Counted from the first letter of the stretch, positions 50,188 to 59,919 are shown. The stretch: 64,000 nt of DNA from Chloroflexota bacterium (GCA_021323855.1 JAJPKE010000015.1:62001-126000), one strand, 5' to 3'. The notes: generated from the sequence alone by a model not told the origin. Made by a program: numbers and translations.

Positions 50188-50345
50188 GGCATCACACACA
50201 CATACTCGCCTGGTGAAAACCCGCTCATTGATTGCGCCGGTTCACCCCGCGAACAAACCATAATCGCTTGCATCCCCGATGCGCCAGCTTCGGACTTCGG
50301 AAGGATACGCCGCCGCTCCGGCGCGTGAAGTGAGGTGTTTCATCT

Positions 50346-52337
50346 ATGGCTACAGCAAAAAATCAGCAGCGCCGACGCCGGTTGCCGCTCTCAGCGCGCC
50401 TTTCGCTGCTGGTGCTCTTCGCCGCCGTGCTGCCGCTGGCGGCGGTGGTCGGCATTAACGATACATTTGCGCGGGCAACGCTGGAACAGCAGGGGCGCAC
50501 GTCCTTAACCACCGACGCCCAGGCAAAGGTCGCGCTGGTGCAGGAATATCTGCACGAGCGCGTGCTCGATGGGCAGGCGCTCTCAACGCTGCCCACCGCG
50601 CCCGCCTTCCTGGTCTGCGCAGAGTTTTCGGCGTTGCCACCATCGCAGACCGTGAAATTGGCGCCCATTGCTCTCCAACTCAACTGCGCGACACAGTTAA
50701 GTGTGCTCTATGAGCCGTCGAATTGCCGTGGTCTGAAAGTTGGCGTCAATCGCGACACCAACTACACCACCTGGGCGCTCTACGATGCGCGTGGCGATAG
50801 CCTGCTCTCCTCTGCCGCTGAGTCGCCGGATGAGACACAGTGCCAGGTAGCCGTTCCATCCACTGCGCCTGCGGCTGCCGTGCAGCAGGTCGTTCAAAAT
50901 GCGACTAGTTGGATTTCCCCAGTCTATTCAGATGCCTTGCGGCAAAACACCTTCATAGATATTTACACGCCCATCACCCTGGCACCGCTGACCCAAAACA
51001 AGAATCAGACGATTGTCGGTTTCATGCGCTCCACACTGAACCTCAACTATATTGATGGGTTGATGAAGGGCGAGAGCGGCGCGAACGGCAGTGGCAGCTA
51101 TGCCTTCATCACCGACGCGAACGGCATACGCATCGCCGACACCAACCAATCAGAACTTTTTAGCTCGGTCTTGCCGCTGGATGCCGCAACGCAGCAACAA
51201 ATCGCCAGTGACAAGCGTTTTGGCAACCTGACGCAGATTCCACAGGACTCGCTGCCAGCGGTGGCTGGTTCGCTACAATCCGCTGCAAATCCTGATTCGT
51301 TTCAGAGTCCTGCGGCTCCGGGTAGTTCAGTGCAGTATCAGTTTGTTCGCGTGCATATCCAACTGACTGACCCCGCGAACAACAACCCCATTTCGCTCGG
51401 CTGGTCCTACTTTGTGCTGAGTCCCATTTCCACCGTGACGGCGGTTGCCAATAATCAGGTGGAAACGTCGCTCATCATCGCTGGCATCATCGCTGTCCTT
51501 GCCATCCTGATCGGCTTGTTGATTGGGCGAGCGATTGCGCGCCCCGTTCACGCGGCAACCGCCGACCTCGAAGGCGCCGCCGGTTCGCTGCAATTGCTGG
51601 CGGCGCGTCAGCAGGGCGCGGCGGGTGAGCAGCAATGGGTAGTGGATGCCTGTAAGACGGGTCTCGATAGCGTGCGCTATCTCGCGGATGCGATGAATCA
51701 GGCGGCGCGGCGCATCATTGACGCCAGCAATTGGTTCAGCGAGTATTGGGACCGCCTGACGGAAGAACAGGCGCGGCGTACCGTGCAGCATCTCCTGGAA
51801 CTGGCGCGCTATATTGATGAGGCTGCGCGCCGCCAGCAGGCGAGCAACGAGCGCCTGGGCAAGGCCATCACCGTCACCGATCAGGTCTCCGATCAATTGG
51901 TGACGGGTGCTGCCGCCGCCAGCAAGAGCGCCGAACAGCTCGAACAGGTTGTCAGCAATCTGCAACGGGTCGTCGGCGGACGCCCGCGCGGTCAAGCGCA
52001 GCAGGCGATGGCAGAGCAGGGTGACCTGTTCGCGCCAATGGCGGCTCCCGCCCCTGCGCCGTCGAATGGCCAGCGCGCGGCGCAGTCTATGCGTATGGAT
52101 GGGCCGTCTGGCAATCGTGCGCCGCGTGCCCCGCAGGCTCCCTGGAACGCCAATCAACCCAGCCAGACCTTCGACAACGGCTATGGCAACAACGACGGCT
52201 ACGACGGCTATGGAAACTATGGCGGGAACTATGGCGGTGGCCCAAGCAATCCCTACGGTGGCTACACTGGCCAGCCCGCTCCTCGGGGATTGCCCGCGCC
52301 GAACTCGATGCGGCAACAACAAGGTGGCGAGTGGTAA
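50346..52337 (+). CDS. dCache-type membrane sensor with HAMP/coiled coil and no output domain
   Basis: A 663-residue protein. A basic start (RRRRLPLSARLS) and one membrane segment (LLVLFAAVLPLAAVVGI) are followed by a large outer domain of about 330 residues with the dCache hallmarks (TLNLNYIDGLMKGESG, AFITDANGIRIADTN). A second membrane helix (SLIIAGIIAVLAILIGLLIG) follows, then a HAMP-like RAIARPVHAATADLEGAAGS and a long coiled coil. The last 120 residues are Gly/Asn/Tyr/Pro-rich (GYGNYGGNYGGG) and disordered. No kinase, methyl-accepting hairpin or cyclase is present, so it may signal through a partner. The adjacent histidine kinase is on the opposite strand with a 7-base gap between stops. 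Confidence 0.8.
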   Translation: MATAKNQQRRRRLPLSARLSLLVLFAAVLPLAAVVGINDTFARATLEQQGRTSLTTDAQAKVALVQEYLHERVLDGQALSTLPTAPAFLVCAEFSALPPSQTVKLAPIALQLNCATQLSVLYEPSNCRGLKVGVNRDTNYTTWALYDARGDSLLSSAAESPDETQCQVAVPSTAPAAAVQQVVQNATSWISPVYSDALRQNTFIDIYTPITLAPLTQNKNQTIVGFMRSTLNLNYIDGLMKGESGANGSGSYAFITDANGIRIADTNQSELFSSVLPLDAATQQQIASDKRFGNLTQIPQDSLPAVAGSLQSAANPDSFQSPAAPGSSVQYQFVRVHIQLTDPANNNPISLGWSYFVLSPISTVTAVANNQVETSLIIAGIIAVLAILIGLLIGRAIARPVHAATADLEGAAGSLQLLAARQQGAAGEQQWVVDACKTGLDSVRYLADAMNQAARRIIDASNWFSEYWDRLTEEQARRTVQHLLELARYIDEAARRQQASNERLGKAITVTDQVSDQLVTGAAAASKSAEQLEQVVSNLQRVVGGRPRGQAQQAMAEQGDLFAPMAAPAPAPSNGQRAAQSMRMDGPSGNRAPRAPQAPWNANQPSQTFDNGYGNNDGYDGYGNYGGNYGGGPSNPYGGYTGQPAPRGLPAPNSMRQQQGGEW

Positions 52338-52344
52338 CTCGGAC

Positions 52345-54462
52345 TCATTTATGTGAGCGCGTGTGCGGGCGGCGTCCATGATTGCGCACACGCGGCTCCT
52401 TGTCAGTCTTGTCAACCGTTCCCTTCTGCTGCCCCTGGCCAGTGGCCTGCGTGGCGTGTGCCTGTGAAGTCTGTGACGCCTGCGGAGCGATGCTGTCGCT
52501 GGCTGATGCCGTCGTGTTCGCTGGTGTGTTTGCCGTGGATTGCGGTAGTGGTAGCGGCTTGCCGCTTTCTCTGATTTGAGATTGCTCAGGCCGTGGGCGT
52601 GAGACGCTGCTGGCGAGGCGTGCCAGCGGCGACCTGGCTCCTGCCGTTGTGGTGGCGCGTCCCATCTTCTGCCCGGCCTTCTTCTGCGCGGGAATCGCTG
52701 GCAGGCGCGCGCTGGTCTGGTCGCCGGGGCGCTTATGGGCCGGCAGCAACACAGAGAACGTGCTGCCCTTGCCGGGTTCGCTGCTGACCCGGATCTCGCC
52801 GTTGTGCGCCTTCACAATCCAATCAGCAATCGCCAGCCCCAGGCCGCTGCCGTGTTCGTCGCGAGCGCGGGCCGAATCACCGCGATAGAAGCGCTCGAAG
52901 ATGTGCGGCAGCACCTCCGGCTCGATGCCGATGCCGGTATCGCTGATGCTGATGGCGGCGCGACCATCTTCGCGGGTGGCGGAGATGCGCACCTTGCCAC
53001 CCTCCGGCGTGTACTTGATCGCGTTATCCAGCAGAATCGTCATTACCTGGCGCATCTGGCCGGGGTCCGCCAGCACGGCCACCGGCTCCAATCGTTCGAT
53101 GGACACCTGAAGCCGTGTCTTGCGTCCTGCCTGTATCTGCGCGCGGGCGTTGCGGAAGATATCCAGCGCAAGCTGATCGAGTTCCACCAGTTCGCGGCGC
53201 TCGCGCATCTGATCGTCCAGCCGCGCCGCGCGGGAGCCAGGGGCGCCGCCTGCTGTGGCGTCCGCCCGCGCCAGCAACAGCAGGTCGTTTACCAATCCTG
53301 TCATCCGTTCCGCTTCGGCATAGGCATCCTCGACTGCCTCGTTGCGCGCTTCTTCTGAGGCGTTGCGCGCCATTCGCAAGAATTCGAGATTGCCCTTGAT
53401 TGCCGTCAACGGAGCGCGCAACTCATGAGAGGCATCTGCAACGAAGCGGCGCTGCGCATTCGTCACCCGTTCGACGGAGGCCAGCATATCATCGAAGGTT
53501 CCCGCCAGTTCGCCCACTTCATCGCGTGGGCCGCTATAGCCGACGCGACGGCCAAGCCCGGCGGCATGCGCGTTAACGGCAATGGCCCGCGCAATACGGG
53601 TTACTTTCGAGATGGGTTGCAGGCTGCTTCCGGCAATGAACCAGCCGCCGATGGTGGTAAAGATGGTGGCGATGATGACGCCGATGATGAGCAGGCGACC
53701 GAGTGTGCTGAGCGAACCGTTGACATCATCTATTGTCTTCGCGATCACGACGGCTCCCACCACTTGATCGCGTGTTCCGCCCATACAGGCGGCGCTCGTT
53801 GTCGAACCAGTGTCGCTGTTGTGGCTCGTTGTCGCTGTCGGCAGCGTCACCGGATAAATATAGACGCGCAGTTGCGAGGAGTTTTGGCTGGCGTCATAGG
53901 CATCGCAGGTGCCGTTATTGAGCGCCGAATGTAGCGCCGTGAGGTTGAGCGGCAGGCCGCCACTCTGGATGTTTGGCGCTTTGTAGACGATGGTGCCGTT
54001 GGCATTGATAACCTCGAAGGTCAGGTCAATCTTGCTCAGCAGATCACGGGTATCGCTGCTCAACTGAAGCTGGCGCTGGAACTTGGCCTCCTGCGCCGGA
54101 TCCACCGTGGGCACCGGCGTCGTCTGTGCAGGTGGGGTCGTTGGCTCTGTCGTATTGGGTGTGCTCGTCGTGCGCGGCGTGGCGGGTGTGGCGTTGGATG
54201 TCGCGGTCGGCGCAGCCGGAGGAACATTACGCGCGGCCAGTAGTTCACCCTGAATCGCCTGGGCGATGGGCAGCGCGCGCCCTTGCAGGTTCTGGTCCAC
54301 GCTATTTTCCAATTGGAACTGCGCGACGGTGAAGACGATGATGCTGAAGAGCGTCAAAGTGACAAACAGCAGCGTGCCATACCAGAGCGCCAGGCGCAGG
54401 CGGATGGAGATGGAGTTGAGAACCCACTGGCGGGCGGTTCGCATCATCTGACGTATCGGCAT
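52345..54462 (-). CDS. Sensor histidine kinase with long disordered C-terminal tail
   Basis: A 705-residue kinase from the ATG at 54462 (AGGG upstream; GTG at 54480 is an alternative). Two membrane helices (ALWYGTLLFVTLTLFSIIVF and LLIIGVIIATIFTTIGGWFI) enclose a sensor domain with a long Thr/Pro-rich loop. Then come HAMP, the H-box ASHELRAPLTAIKGN, the N-box ILLDNAIKYTPEGG, G1 SDTGIGIEPEVLPHIFERFYRG and G2 EHGSGLGLAI (quoted in parts). The C-terminal 120 residues after the ATPase domain are basic and disordered, with PQSTANTPANTTASASDS-type low complexity, which is unusual. It is the partner of the OmpR-type regulator encoded upstream, with 116 bases between. Confidence 0.93.
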   Translation of the reverse strand: MPIRQMMRTARQWVLNSISIRLRLALWYGTLLFVTLTLFSIIVFTVAQFQLENSVDQNLQGRALPIAQAIQGELLAARNVPPAAPTATSNATPATPRTTSTPNTTEPTTPPAQTTPVPTVDPAQEAKFQRQLQLSSDTRDLLSKIDLTFEVINANGTIVYKAPNIQSGGLPLNLTALHSALNNGTCDAYDASQNSSQLRVYIYPVTLPTATTSHNSDTGSTTSAACMGGTRDQVVGAVVIAKTIDDVNGSLSTLGRLLIIGVIIATIFTTIGGWFIAGSSLQPISKVTRIARAIAVNAHAAGLGRRVGYSGPRDEVGELAGTFDDMLASVERVTNAQRRFVADASHELRAPLTAIKGNLEFLRMARNASEEARNEAVEDAYAEAERMTGLVNDLLLLARADATAGGAPGSRAARLDDQMRERRELVELDQLALDIFRNARAQIQAGRKTRLQVSIERLEPVAVLADPGQMRQVMTILLDNAIKYTPEGGKVRISATREDGRAAISISDTGIGIEPEVLPHIFERFYRGDSARARDEHGSGLGLAIADWIVKAHNGEIRVSSEPGKGSTFSVLLPAHKRPGDQTSARLPAIPAQKKAGQKMGRATTTAGARSPLARLASSVSRPRPEQSQIRESGKPLPLPQSTANTPANTTASASDSIAPQASQTSQAHATQATGQGQQKGTVDKTDKEPRVRNHGRRPHTRSHK

Positions 54463-54578
54463 CGCTATTCCCTGCCTCACTGCTCAACTTCGCACATTTC
54501 GCACATATTGTATCCAGTTGTATCCGGCCCGGCTCTCGCTGTTGTCTTTTCGCGGTATGGCACTCACACTCATGGCAC

Positions 54579-55268
54579 TTACGAGGCGTCCGGCTTTTCA
54601 CGCAGGACATAGCCCGCGCCGCGAATGGTATGGAGAATGCGCGGCTCGCCACCGGCTTCCAGCTTATTGCGGAGGTAGCCGACATACACTTCCAGGACGT
54701 TGGATTCGCCCTCGAAATCATACCCCCAGACACGCTCCATGATGATATCGCGCGTCAATACCTGGCGCGGACGGCGCATGAAGAGCGCCAGCAATTCATA
54801 TTCGGTGGTCGAAAGATTGATCTCACGCTTTCCACGCCGCGCCATGCGCGTGCCGGTATCCAGCTCGACATCCGCAAACCGCAGCACCTCCGCCTGTTCG
54901 GGGTTGCGCCGCCGCAGCAGCGCCCGCACGTGCGCTAGCAACTCTTGCAGGTCCATCGGCTTGACGAGATAATCGTCGGCGCCTTCATCCAGGCCGGAAA
55001 CGCGGTCTGGAATGGCGTCTTTGGCCGTCAACATCAGAATCGGCACCTGATTGCCGGAGGCGCGTAAGCGGCGGCAGACCTCCAGCCCATCAATGCCGGG
55101 CAGCATGAGATCGAGAACAATGAGATCAGGCGGGCGCTCGATGACTTTGCGCAGCGCCTCGTCGCCGCGCATCGCCACCTCGACACTATATCCCTCGTAG
55201 GCCAGCGCCCGCCGCAAGACGCCGGTGATATGCCGGTCGTCGTCCACCACTAATATGTGCGCTTTCAT
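54579..55268 (-). CDS. OmpR/PhoB-family response regulator
   Basis: A 229-residue two-domain regulator from the ATG at 55268 (GAGGAC eight bases upstream). The receiver domain has [11 protein letters not shown] with the acidic pocket, the phospho-acceptor Asp in [12 protein letters not shown], the Thr in LMLTAKD and Lys in YLVKPMD. The C-terminal winged helix shows the OmpR/PhoB pattern: [39 protein letters not shown] and the closing [12 protein letters not shown]. It pairs with the downstream histidine kinase. The target genes are unknown; the divergent trehalose-phosphate-synthase gene is a nearby candidate. Confidence 0.95.
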   Translation of the reverse strand: MKAHILVVDDDRHITGVLRRALAYEGYSVEVAMRGDEALRKVIERPPDLIVLDLMLPGIDGLEVCRRLRASGNQVPILMLTAKDAIPDRVSGLDEGADDYLVKPMDLQELLAHVRALLRRRNPEQAEVLRFADVELDTGTRMARRGKREINLSTTEYELLALFMRRPRQVLTRDIIMERVWGYDFEGESNVLEVYVGYLRNKLEAGGEPRILHTIRGAGYVLREKPDAS

Positions 55269-55343
55269 GTGCAAGTCCTCTTATGTACAGCTATACACAA
55301 ATTGAGAGGTAATGGCAATCAACGCCACTTCTGCCACCTCATG

Positions 55344-55367
55344 CACTATGTCACTATGTCACTATGT
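55344..55367. repeat. Three tandem copies of CACTATGT
   Basis: The 8-base unit CACTATGT occurs three times without mismatch (55344-55367) between the divergent response-regulator and trehalose-phosphate-synthase genes. The rest of 55269-55549 shows no firm feature. Confidence 0.8.
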
Positions 55368-55549
55368 CAACCCAACACAATTCCGGCATGGGGATTGCTC
55401 GTGTTTGGCGGGCACCTGGTGAGCGGTATGGGAAGCTCTTAGGTCCATTTCAGGATTCTATCACCTGCATCTTAGATGGGTGTGGAATACTGCACTCTGG
55501 TGGCATCCGCCGGGCTGTTCGCGCGGATGTAATGGAGGATTGCACCAAT

Positions 55550-57313
55550 ATGGCGGTATCTAAGATCGAAGACAACTCATACCTTTCCTCGTTTGAGGCG
55601 GATCGCGCAGATCGCGCGCAACGCCTCATTTTTGTGACTAATCGCGGTCCTGTTGAACATGCGTTTGGGGCCGATGGCTCGTTCCAGGCGCAACGGGGCG
55701 CGGGTGGTGTTGTCAGTGGGCTGCTATGCGCCGTGCAGGATCGCCCAGTTTCCTGGATTGCGCTGGCGATGACTGATGCCGACCGCGCCGTGGCGGAGGA
55801 GATTGGCAAAGGCACGCTCGACGCGCCCGCCGGACTGACCAACGTGTCTGCGCGGCTGGTCTCCGTTCCCGCCGAGATGTATCAACGCTATTACGATGGC
55901 TTCAGCAACCGCATCCTCTGGTTTGCGCATCATGGGCTGCTTCGCCCCGATACCTTCACCGCAGAATCACATCTGGATTGGGCGCAAGGGTATCGCCCCG
56001 TCAACAAGGCGGTGGCCCAAGCCGTTGTGGATGAGTTGAACGCCAGCGGCGAGACGACGCCGGTGATGTTCCAGGATTACCACCTCTACCTCGCGCCGGA
56101 GATGGTGCGTGCGCGCAAACCGCATGCCCGCCTCCAGCATTTCATCCATATTCCCTGGCCGACGGTGCAAGAGTGGTCCGCCGTGCCGGTGGATTATGTG
56201 CATGCTATCTATCGCGGGTTGGCAGCCAATGATGTCATCGGCTTCCAGACGCAACGCGACGCAGATCACTTCCTGGATGGCGCGCTACGCTTCCTGCCGG
56301 GGGCGACTATCCTCCGCCGTCCCGATGAGATTTTCTGGCGCGGGCGGCGTACACAGGTGCGGGTCTATCCCATCGCTGTGACGCCAGAAACCATCACCGC
56401 CAGCGCGCAAGCGCCGGAGGCGCAGGAGCAGGCGCGGCAGATTTTGCGCGAACTCGGCATTGGCAATCATGACCAGCGCACGCAGCGCAAATTGATCTTG
56501 CGCGTGGATCGGTTGGAGCCGACCAAGAACATCGCGCGTGGCTTCGAGGCGTATGAGTGGATGCTCGAACGCGCGCCACACCTGCACGGGCGGGTTAGCT
56601 TCCTGGCGCTGCTGGTGCCCACACGCGAAGGGTTGGAGGAGTATCAGGACTATGCCGAGCAGGTGCGGATGACGATAGCGCGCATCAACCAGCGTTTTGG
56701 CAGACCGGACTGGCAGCCGATCACTGCGATCTACGGCAACGATCACGCGCGTGCGCTGGCCTGCATGCAGGAATACGATGTCTTACTGGTGAATCCGCTG
56801 GCAGATGGCATGAATCTGGTCGTCAAAGAAGGCGGCATCTTGAACCGCCGCAATGGGGCCATCATTCTCTCCAAGACTGCTGGCGCCTATGAACAACTGG
56901 CCTCTGGTGTGTTTGGCATCGAGCCGCGCGATGTCGAGGCGACGGCGCAAGCGCTCTATCAGGCGCTAATGCTCTCGGAACCCCAGCGCGCTGAACTGGC
57001 GGACCGCGTGCGGGCCGTTTTGTTTGCGGAAGATGCCGGCAAGTGGCTCAATCATCAGTATGCGGACCTGCTGCGCTACACCGCGCCGCGCCAGGAGCAG
57101 CCTGCGCATAAGTTGGTCAGTCTGCCAACGCAGGAGCATGCGAAGCGGGTGGACGAGCAACGTTCTTCCTCGGCAAAGACGTTGCCGCTGGCCCAGCGCG
57201 CTCACCTCTTGCGTGGCGACGGCCTATCTCCTGCGCTGCTGCCGTTTGCCCGTACTGGGTATCCACTGGATCCGCTCGATGCTCTAGATAACCATGCGGC
57301 TGGCTTTGAGTAG
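55550..57313 (+). CDS. Trehalose-6-phosphate synthase-like glycosyltransferase (GT20)
   Basis: A 587-residue GT20-family enzyme that joins UDP-glucose (or another NDP-glucose) to glucose-6-phosphate. I prefer the ATG at 55550 with GGAGGA 11 bases upstream; earlier in-frame ATGs (55532, 55364) are possible. Motifs: FVTNRGPVEH and GAGGVVSGL at the acceptor site, MFQDYHLYLAPEMVRA, HIPWP, GFQTQRDADHFL, VDRLEPTKNIARGFEAYE and VNPLADGMNLVVKEGG (the NDP-sugar-binding loop). The last 90 residues are a poorly conserved tail. It lacks the phosphatase domain of bifunctional enzymes. Some GT20 members make glucosylglycerol phosphate instead. The function fits osmotic or desiccation protection. Confidence 0.88.
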   Translation: MAVSKIEDNSYLSSFEADRADRAQRLIFVTNRGPVEHAFGADGSFQAQRGAGGVVSGLLCAVQDRPVSWIALAMTDADRAVAEEIGKGTLDAPAGLTNVSARLVSVPAEMYQRYYDGFSNRILWFAHHGLLRPDTFTAESHLDWAQGYRPVNKAVAQAVVDELNASGETTPVMFQDYHLYLAPEMVRARKPHARLQHFIHIPWPTVQEWSAVPVDYVHAIYRGLAANDVIGFQTQRDADHFLDGALRFLPGATILRRPDEIFWRGRRTQVRVYPIAVTPETITASAQAPEAQEQARQILRELGIGNHDQRTQRKLILRVDRLEPTKNIARGFEAYEWMLERAPHLHGRVSFLALLVPTREGLEEYQDYAEQVRMTIARINQRFGRPDWQPITAIYGNDHARALACMQEYDVLLVNPLADGMNLVVKEGGILNRRNGAIILSKTAGAYEQLASGVFGIEPRDVEATAQALYQALMLSEPQRAELADRVRAVLFAEDAGKWLNHQYADLLRYTAPRQEQPAHKLVSLPTQEHAKRVDEQRSSSAKTLPLAQRAHLLRGDGLSPALLPFARTGYPLDPLDALDNHAAGFE

Positions 57314-57390
57314 GATTTTTGCTTGCTAGCAGATAGGTTGACGTTGCGCCCCGCATCGTGCGTACACTGCCCAACAGGAATACGGTCAAG

Positions 57391-57411
57391 TCAGGAGTGT
57401 TTTGCTCCTGA
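57391..57411 (+). promoter_or_regulatory. Hairpin in the leader of the acetyltransferase gene
   Basis: TCAGGAG-tgttttg-CTCCTGA, a perfect 7-bp stem 19 bases before the ATG at 57430. A TTGACG at 57338-57343 and TACACT at 57363-57368 (19-base spacer) may form the promoter. The stem could hide or expose the start region. Confidence 0.4.
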
Positions 57412-57429
57412 AGCAGACGGGACGCAGCG

Positions 57430-58344
57430 ATGAGCATGGCGCACCTGGCGGAATTGCGTTTGCGGCGGCTGGACGACACTGACCTGCCGGCGGTGCGGCG
57501 CATTCTGGAATCCTCTGACTATATCCACTATCGCTTCGGGCCGGAAGAGCTAGCTGGCCTCTTGAGTTCGCTGCCAGCCGTGGGCGCGTTCAGCAAACCG
57601 ACGCATCGCCTCGCGGAGACGTTACAAGGCTCATTGCATGGGTTTTTGCTGCTCAACTGGCTCGTGCCGCCGAGCGCATGGATTGGCGGCTTCGGCGTCA
57701 CCTGGAGCGAGGGCGATCACTTCGACGAATTGCTAGCGTTGTTGTTGCCGCCGCTGGAGAAGCTAGCCTTCGCAGCGGGCGCGCGCACTCTCTATTATTC
57801 CGGCAACGACCTGGATACCGATTGGCTGCGCGGCTCTTTCGAGGCATTGGGGTTTGCTCTGCACTCGGTGTTGCGTTCCTACGACAAGGAAGACTACATG
57901 ATCCCTTCGCAGGGAAACACGCAGGTGCGCGTGCGTCCCTTCACGCCCGATGATGTGGCGGGGGTGGTAGCCGTGGAAGACCTGACCTTCGAGCAGCTTT
58001 GGCGGCACGACGCGGCGAGTTTCCTCGATGTGCAGCGGACGTATCCGTACTTCGTGGTAGCCGAGGATGATGCTGGCATCGCCGGCTACCAGTACAACAC
58101 GGTGGATGAAGGCACGGGCTATCTGGTACGTATCGCTGTGCATCCGCGTGTCTGGGGCCGGGGCGTCGGCACGCGCCTGATGGCCGAGGCTGTGCGCTAT
58201 TTTCAGGCGCATCACGCGCTAAAGATTGTTCTCAATACTCAAGAATCGAATGAACGCGCGCAGGCGCTCTATGAGTGGTTCGGTTTTCACACGGTCTCCC
58301 CGCGTGGCTATGTCCTGGAACGCTCGATCAATCTTCACTCCTAG
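57430..58344 (+). CDS. Two-domain GNAT acetyltransferase
   Basis: A 304-residue protein. The C-terminal half (residues about 160-300) is a typical GNAT domain: VRPFTPDDVAGVVAVEDLTF, YFVVAEDDAGIAGYQY, the acetyl-CoA loop VHPRVWGRGVGTRLMAEAV and LNTQESNERAQALYEWFGF. The N-terminal half is a degenerate GNAT-like domain, starting LRRLDDTDLPAVRRILESSD, without the loop. This two-domain arrangement occurs in Mycothiol-synthase-like and related acetyltransferases, but nothing here proves that role. The acetylated substrate is unknown. The ATG at 57430 has no strong ribosome site. Confidence 0.85.
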   Translation: MSMAHLAELRLRRLDDTDLPAVRRILESSDYIHYRFGPEELAGLLSSLPAVGAFSKPTHRLAETLQGSLHGFLLLNWLVPPSAWIGGFGVTWSEGDHFDELLALLLPPLEKLAFAAGARTLYYSGNDLDTDWLRGSFEALGFALHSVLRSYDKEDYMIPSQGNTQVRVRPFTPDDVAGVVAVEDLTFEQLWRHDAASFLDVQRTYPYFVVAEDDAGIAGYQYNTVDEGTGYLVRIAVHPRVWGRGVGTRLMAEAVRYFQAHHALKIVLNTQESNERAQALYEWFGFHTVSPRGYVLERSINLHS

Positions 58345-58412
58345 CTCCTCTCCTTGCGAGGAGACTGGACAGGTAGATTCCTACCTCTAAGCCCTCCGTC
58401 TGCGAGAGGGGA
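58344..58412. repeat. Degenerate family 1 hairpin repeats
   Basis: CTCCTCTCCttgcGAGGAG and a looser CCCTCCgtctgcgaGAGGGG follow the acetyltransferase stop. 58413-58569 shows nothing else apart from the ribosome site AGGAGG of the next gene. Confidence 0.5.
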
Positions 58413-58569
58413 ACAGGACTTCCCCCCATTGCTACCGATTCGTGACCTGCCAGCAGGAATGAGATGGAAAACGGCCTGCCAAGTCCCGGATATACCGAGG
58501 AGAGTCCCTGTTATCCCTGCTTTTCCGTTTGCGCTCATCACACCAGGAACGCACCAGGAGGTTTGCACC

Positions 58570-59718
58570 ATGAGCCAGATCGCCAAGAAGTTCAATCCGG
58601 CCAGCCATCGTCCTCGCACGCAACGCTTGCGCATCGGCGTGCGCGGCGCCGCCGGTACGCGCAAGAGTACTTTTGCCGCCAGCCTGGCAGAAGCCGGATT
58701 GGGCAAGCTCTGCTTCTTCGACACCGAACTCAAATCCTATCACCTGCCGGGGGCCGATGGTTCGCGCTTCGATGCCTTCGAGCTGGCCGACCCCGCCGAT
58801 TTACCGGCGGCGCTGCATTGGGCGCTGGCGGAGCCGGAGGGCCAGGCGCAGCACTATGGCTGCTACTGCCTGGATAGCTGGAACGGCTGGTTTGGTCCGA
58901 TGTATGCGCAGTTTTTGCAGGCCAAGCGCGAGAAGACCGGAGACCCGTATCCCGAACTGGACGGCGACGATTTGCAGCGACTTCAGGTGGTTTGTGGTGA
59001 AATCTTGCGCCCGCTGTGTATGGACTCCAAAGCCTGTGTCGTCATCACCGATACGATTGCCGGCAAGGGCCTGGAGGAGAAAGAGGACAACGAGGTCGGG
59101 CGCATCGTGCCGATCAGCGCCAGCGGCCTCGAATATTTCGTGGATGTGCTGGTAGAGTCGGAGTTGCGCATGGGGATGGATGGGCTGGCCGAAGCCTGCG
59201 TGCATCGCGTCATCAAGAGCAACAATCGCGCCTTTCCCATCGGCTTGGTGCTGGAAAATCCCACCTTTGCAGACTATCTGGCGCGGATGAAAGATCACGC
59301 GACGGCCAGCACCGGCGCCATCGCCACCGCAGAGAGCATCCAGGCGGAACTGCACGAGCAGCAGCAACAGCGGACTGCGCCAGTGGAAGACCTGAGCGAG
59401 ACCAGCGTGCCGGATGTCGCGGAGCAGTTGGAGGCGTTGCTAGCGAAAGTGGAGCGGCTGGGCTACACGCGCGAAAACCTGGTGACGGTGGCGCATCAGG
59501 CGTTCGGCAAGTATATCCTCACGGACCTGACGGAGCAGGAGCTTGCCACGCTGGATCAGCGTCTGGATGCGGCGGCGCGCAAACGTCAACGGCAGACCGA
59601 GGCCACACCGCGCCCAACGCCGCCAATTCCACCTGCCGATATGGCGGCAGATGTCACTGAATCCGTCGCCGCCGCGTCGCCATCGCTGAATAGCGCTAGC
59701 GAGCGCAAACGGCGCTGA
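58570..59718 (+). CDS. Phage-type AAA_24 / Sak4-like RecA-fold ATPase
   Basis: A 382-residue ATPase of the phage Sak4-like group, RecA-fold proteins linked to single-strand annealing and recombination. ATG at 58570 with AGGAGG seven bases upstream. The Walker A motif is GAAGTRKS at residues 26-33, with Arg in place of the usual Gly before the Lys. Other marks: FFDTELKSYHL, CLDSWNGWFGPMYAQFLQAK (Walker B region), KACVVITDTIAGKG and LEYFVDVLVESELR. The last 130 residues are a helical, low-complexity tail (VAEQLEALLAKVERLGYTRE and a Pro/Thr/Ala run). No integrase, capsid or other phage gene adjoins it. It looks like a prophage leftover or a domesticated gene. Confidence 0.78.
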   Translation: MSQIAKKFNPASHRPRTQRLRIGVRGAAGTRKSTFAASLAEAGLGKLCFFDTELKSYHLPGADGSRFDAFELADPADLPAALHWALAEPEGQAQHYGCYCLDSWNGWFGPMYAQFLQAKREKTGDPYPELDGDDLQRLQVVCGEILRPLCMDSKACVVITDTIAGKGLEEKEDNEVGRIVPISASGLEYFVDVLVESELRMGMDGLAEACVHRVIKSNNRAFPIGLVLENPTFADYLARMKDHATASTGAIATAESIQAELHEQQQQRTAPVEDLSETSVPDVAEQLEALLAKVERLGYTRENLVTVAHQAFGKYILTDLTEQELATLDQRLDAAARKRQRQTEATPRPTPPIPPADMAADVTESVAAASPSLNSASERKRR

Positions 59719-59720
59719 GA

Positions 59721-59757
59721 GACCTCAACCCGGCCCCTCTGCCACAGGGAGAGGGGC
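59721..59757. repeat. Family 1 hairpin repeat after the Sak4-like gene
   Basis: CCTCAACCCGGCCCCTCTGCCacagGGAGAGGGG, starting two bases after the stop codon. Between here and 59919 a weak minus-strand ORF (about 59830-59899) exists but has no ribosome site. Confidence 0.7.
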
Positions 59758-59919
59758 GCAAAGTAGGAGCATGGACGCAGCCTACTGCTAGCTCGTGCAG
59801 ATAGCCTTCTAGCAGGTGGCCGAAAGATGCGATTTGAACCGCCAACCGCTTCTCCTCTTGAGGATGCTGTAGAGTGCTTTTGCAAGGATCAGGCTTCATA
59901 GGTGGCATTGCGGGTTGTT

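Noticed and set aside
59800..59900. A GGTTCAAATC stretch on the minus strand looked like the T-loop of a tRNA.
   Set aside because: The flanking bases do not form a T stem, and no anticodon or acceptor stem fits around it.
59696..59908. Minus-strand frame of about 70 codons with KSTLQHPQEEKRLAVQ and FGHLLEGYLHEL.
   Set aside because: It looks protein-like in part, but has no ribosome site and its second half is translated repeat DNA. It may be a gene remnant; not called as a gene.
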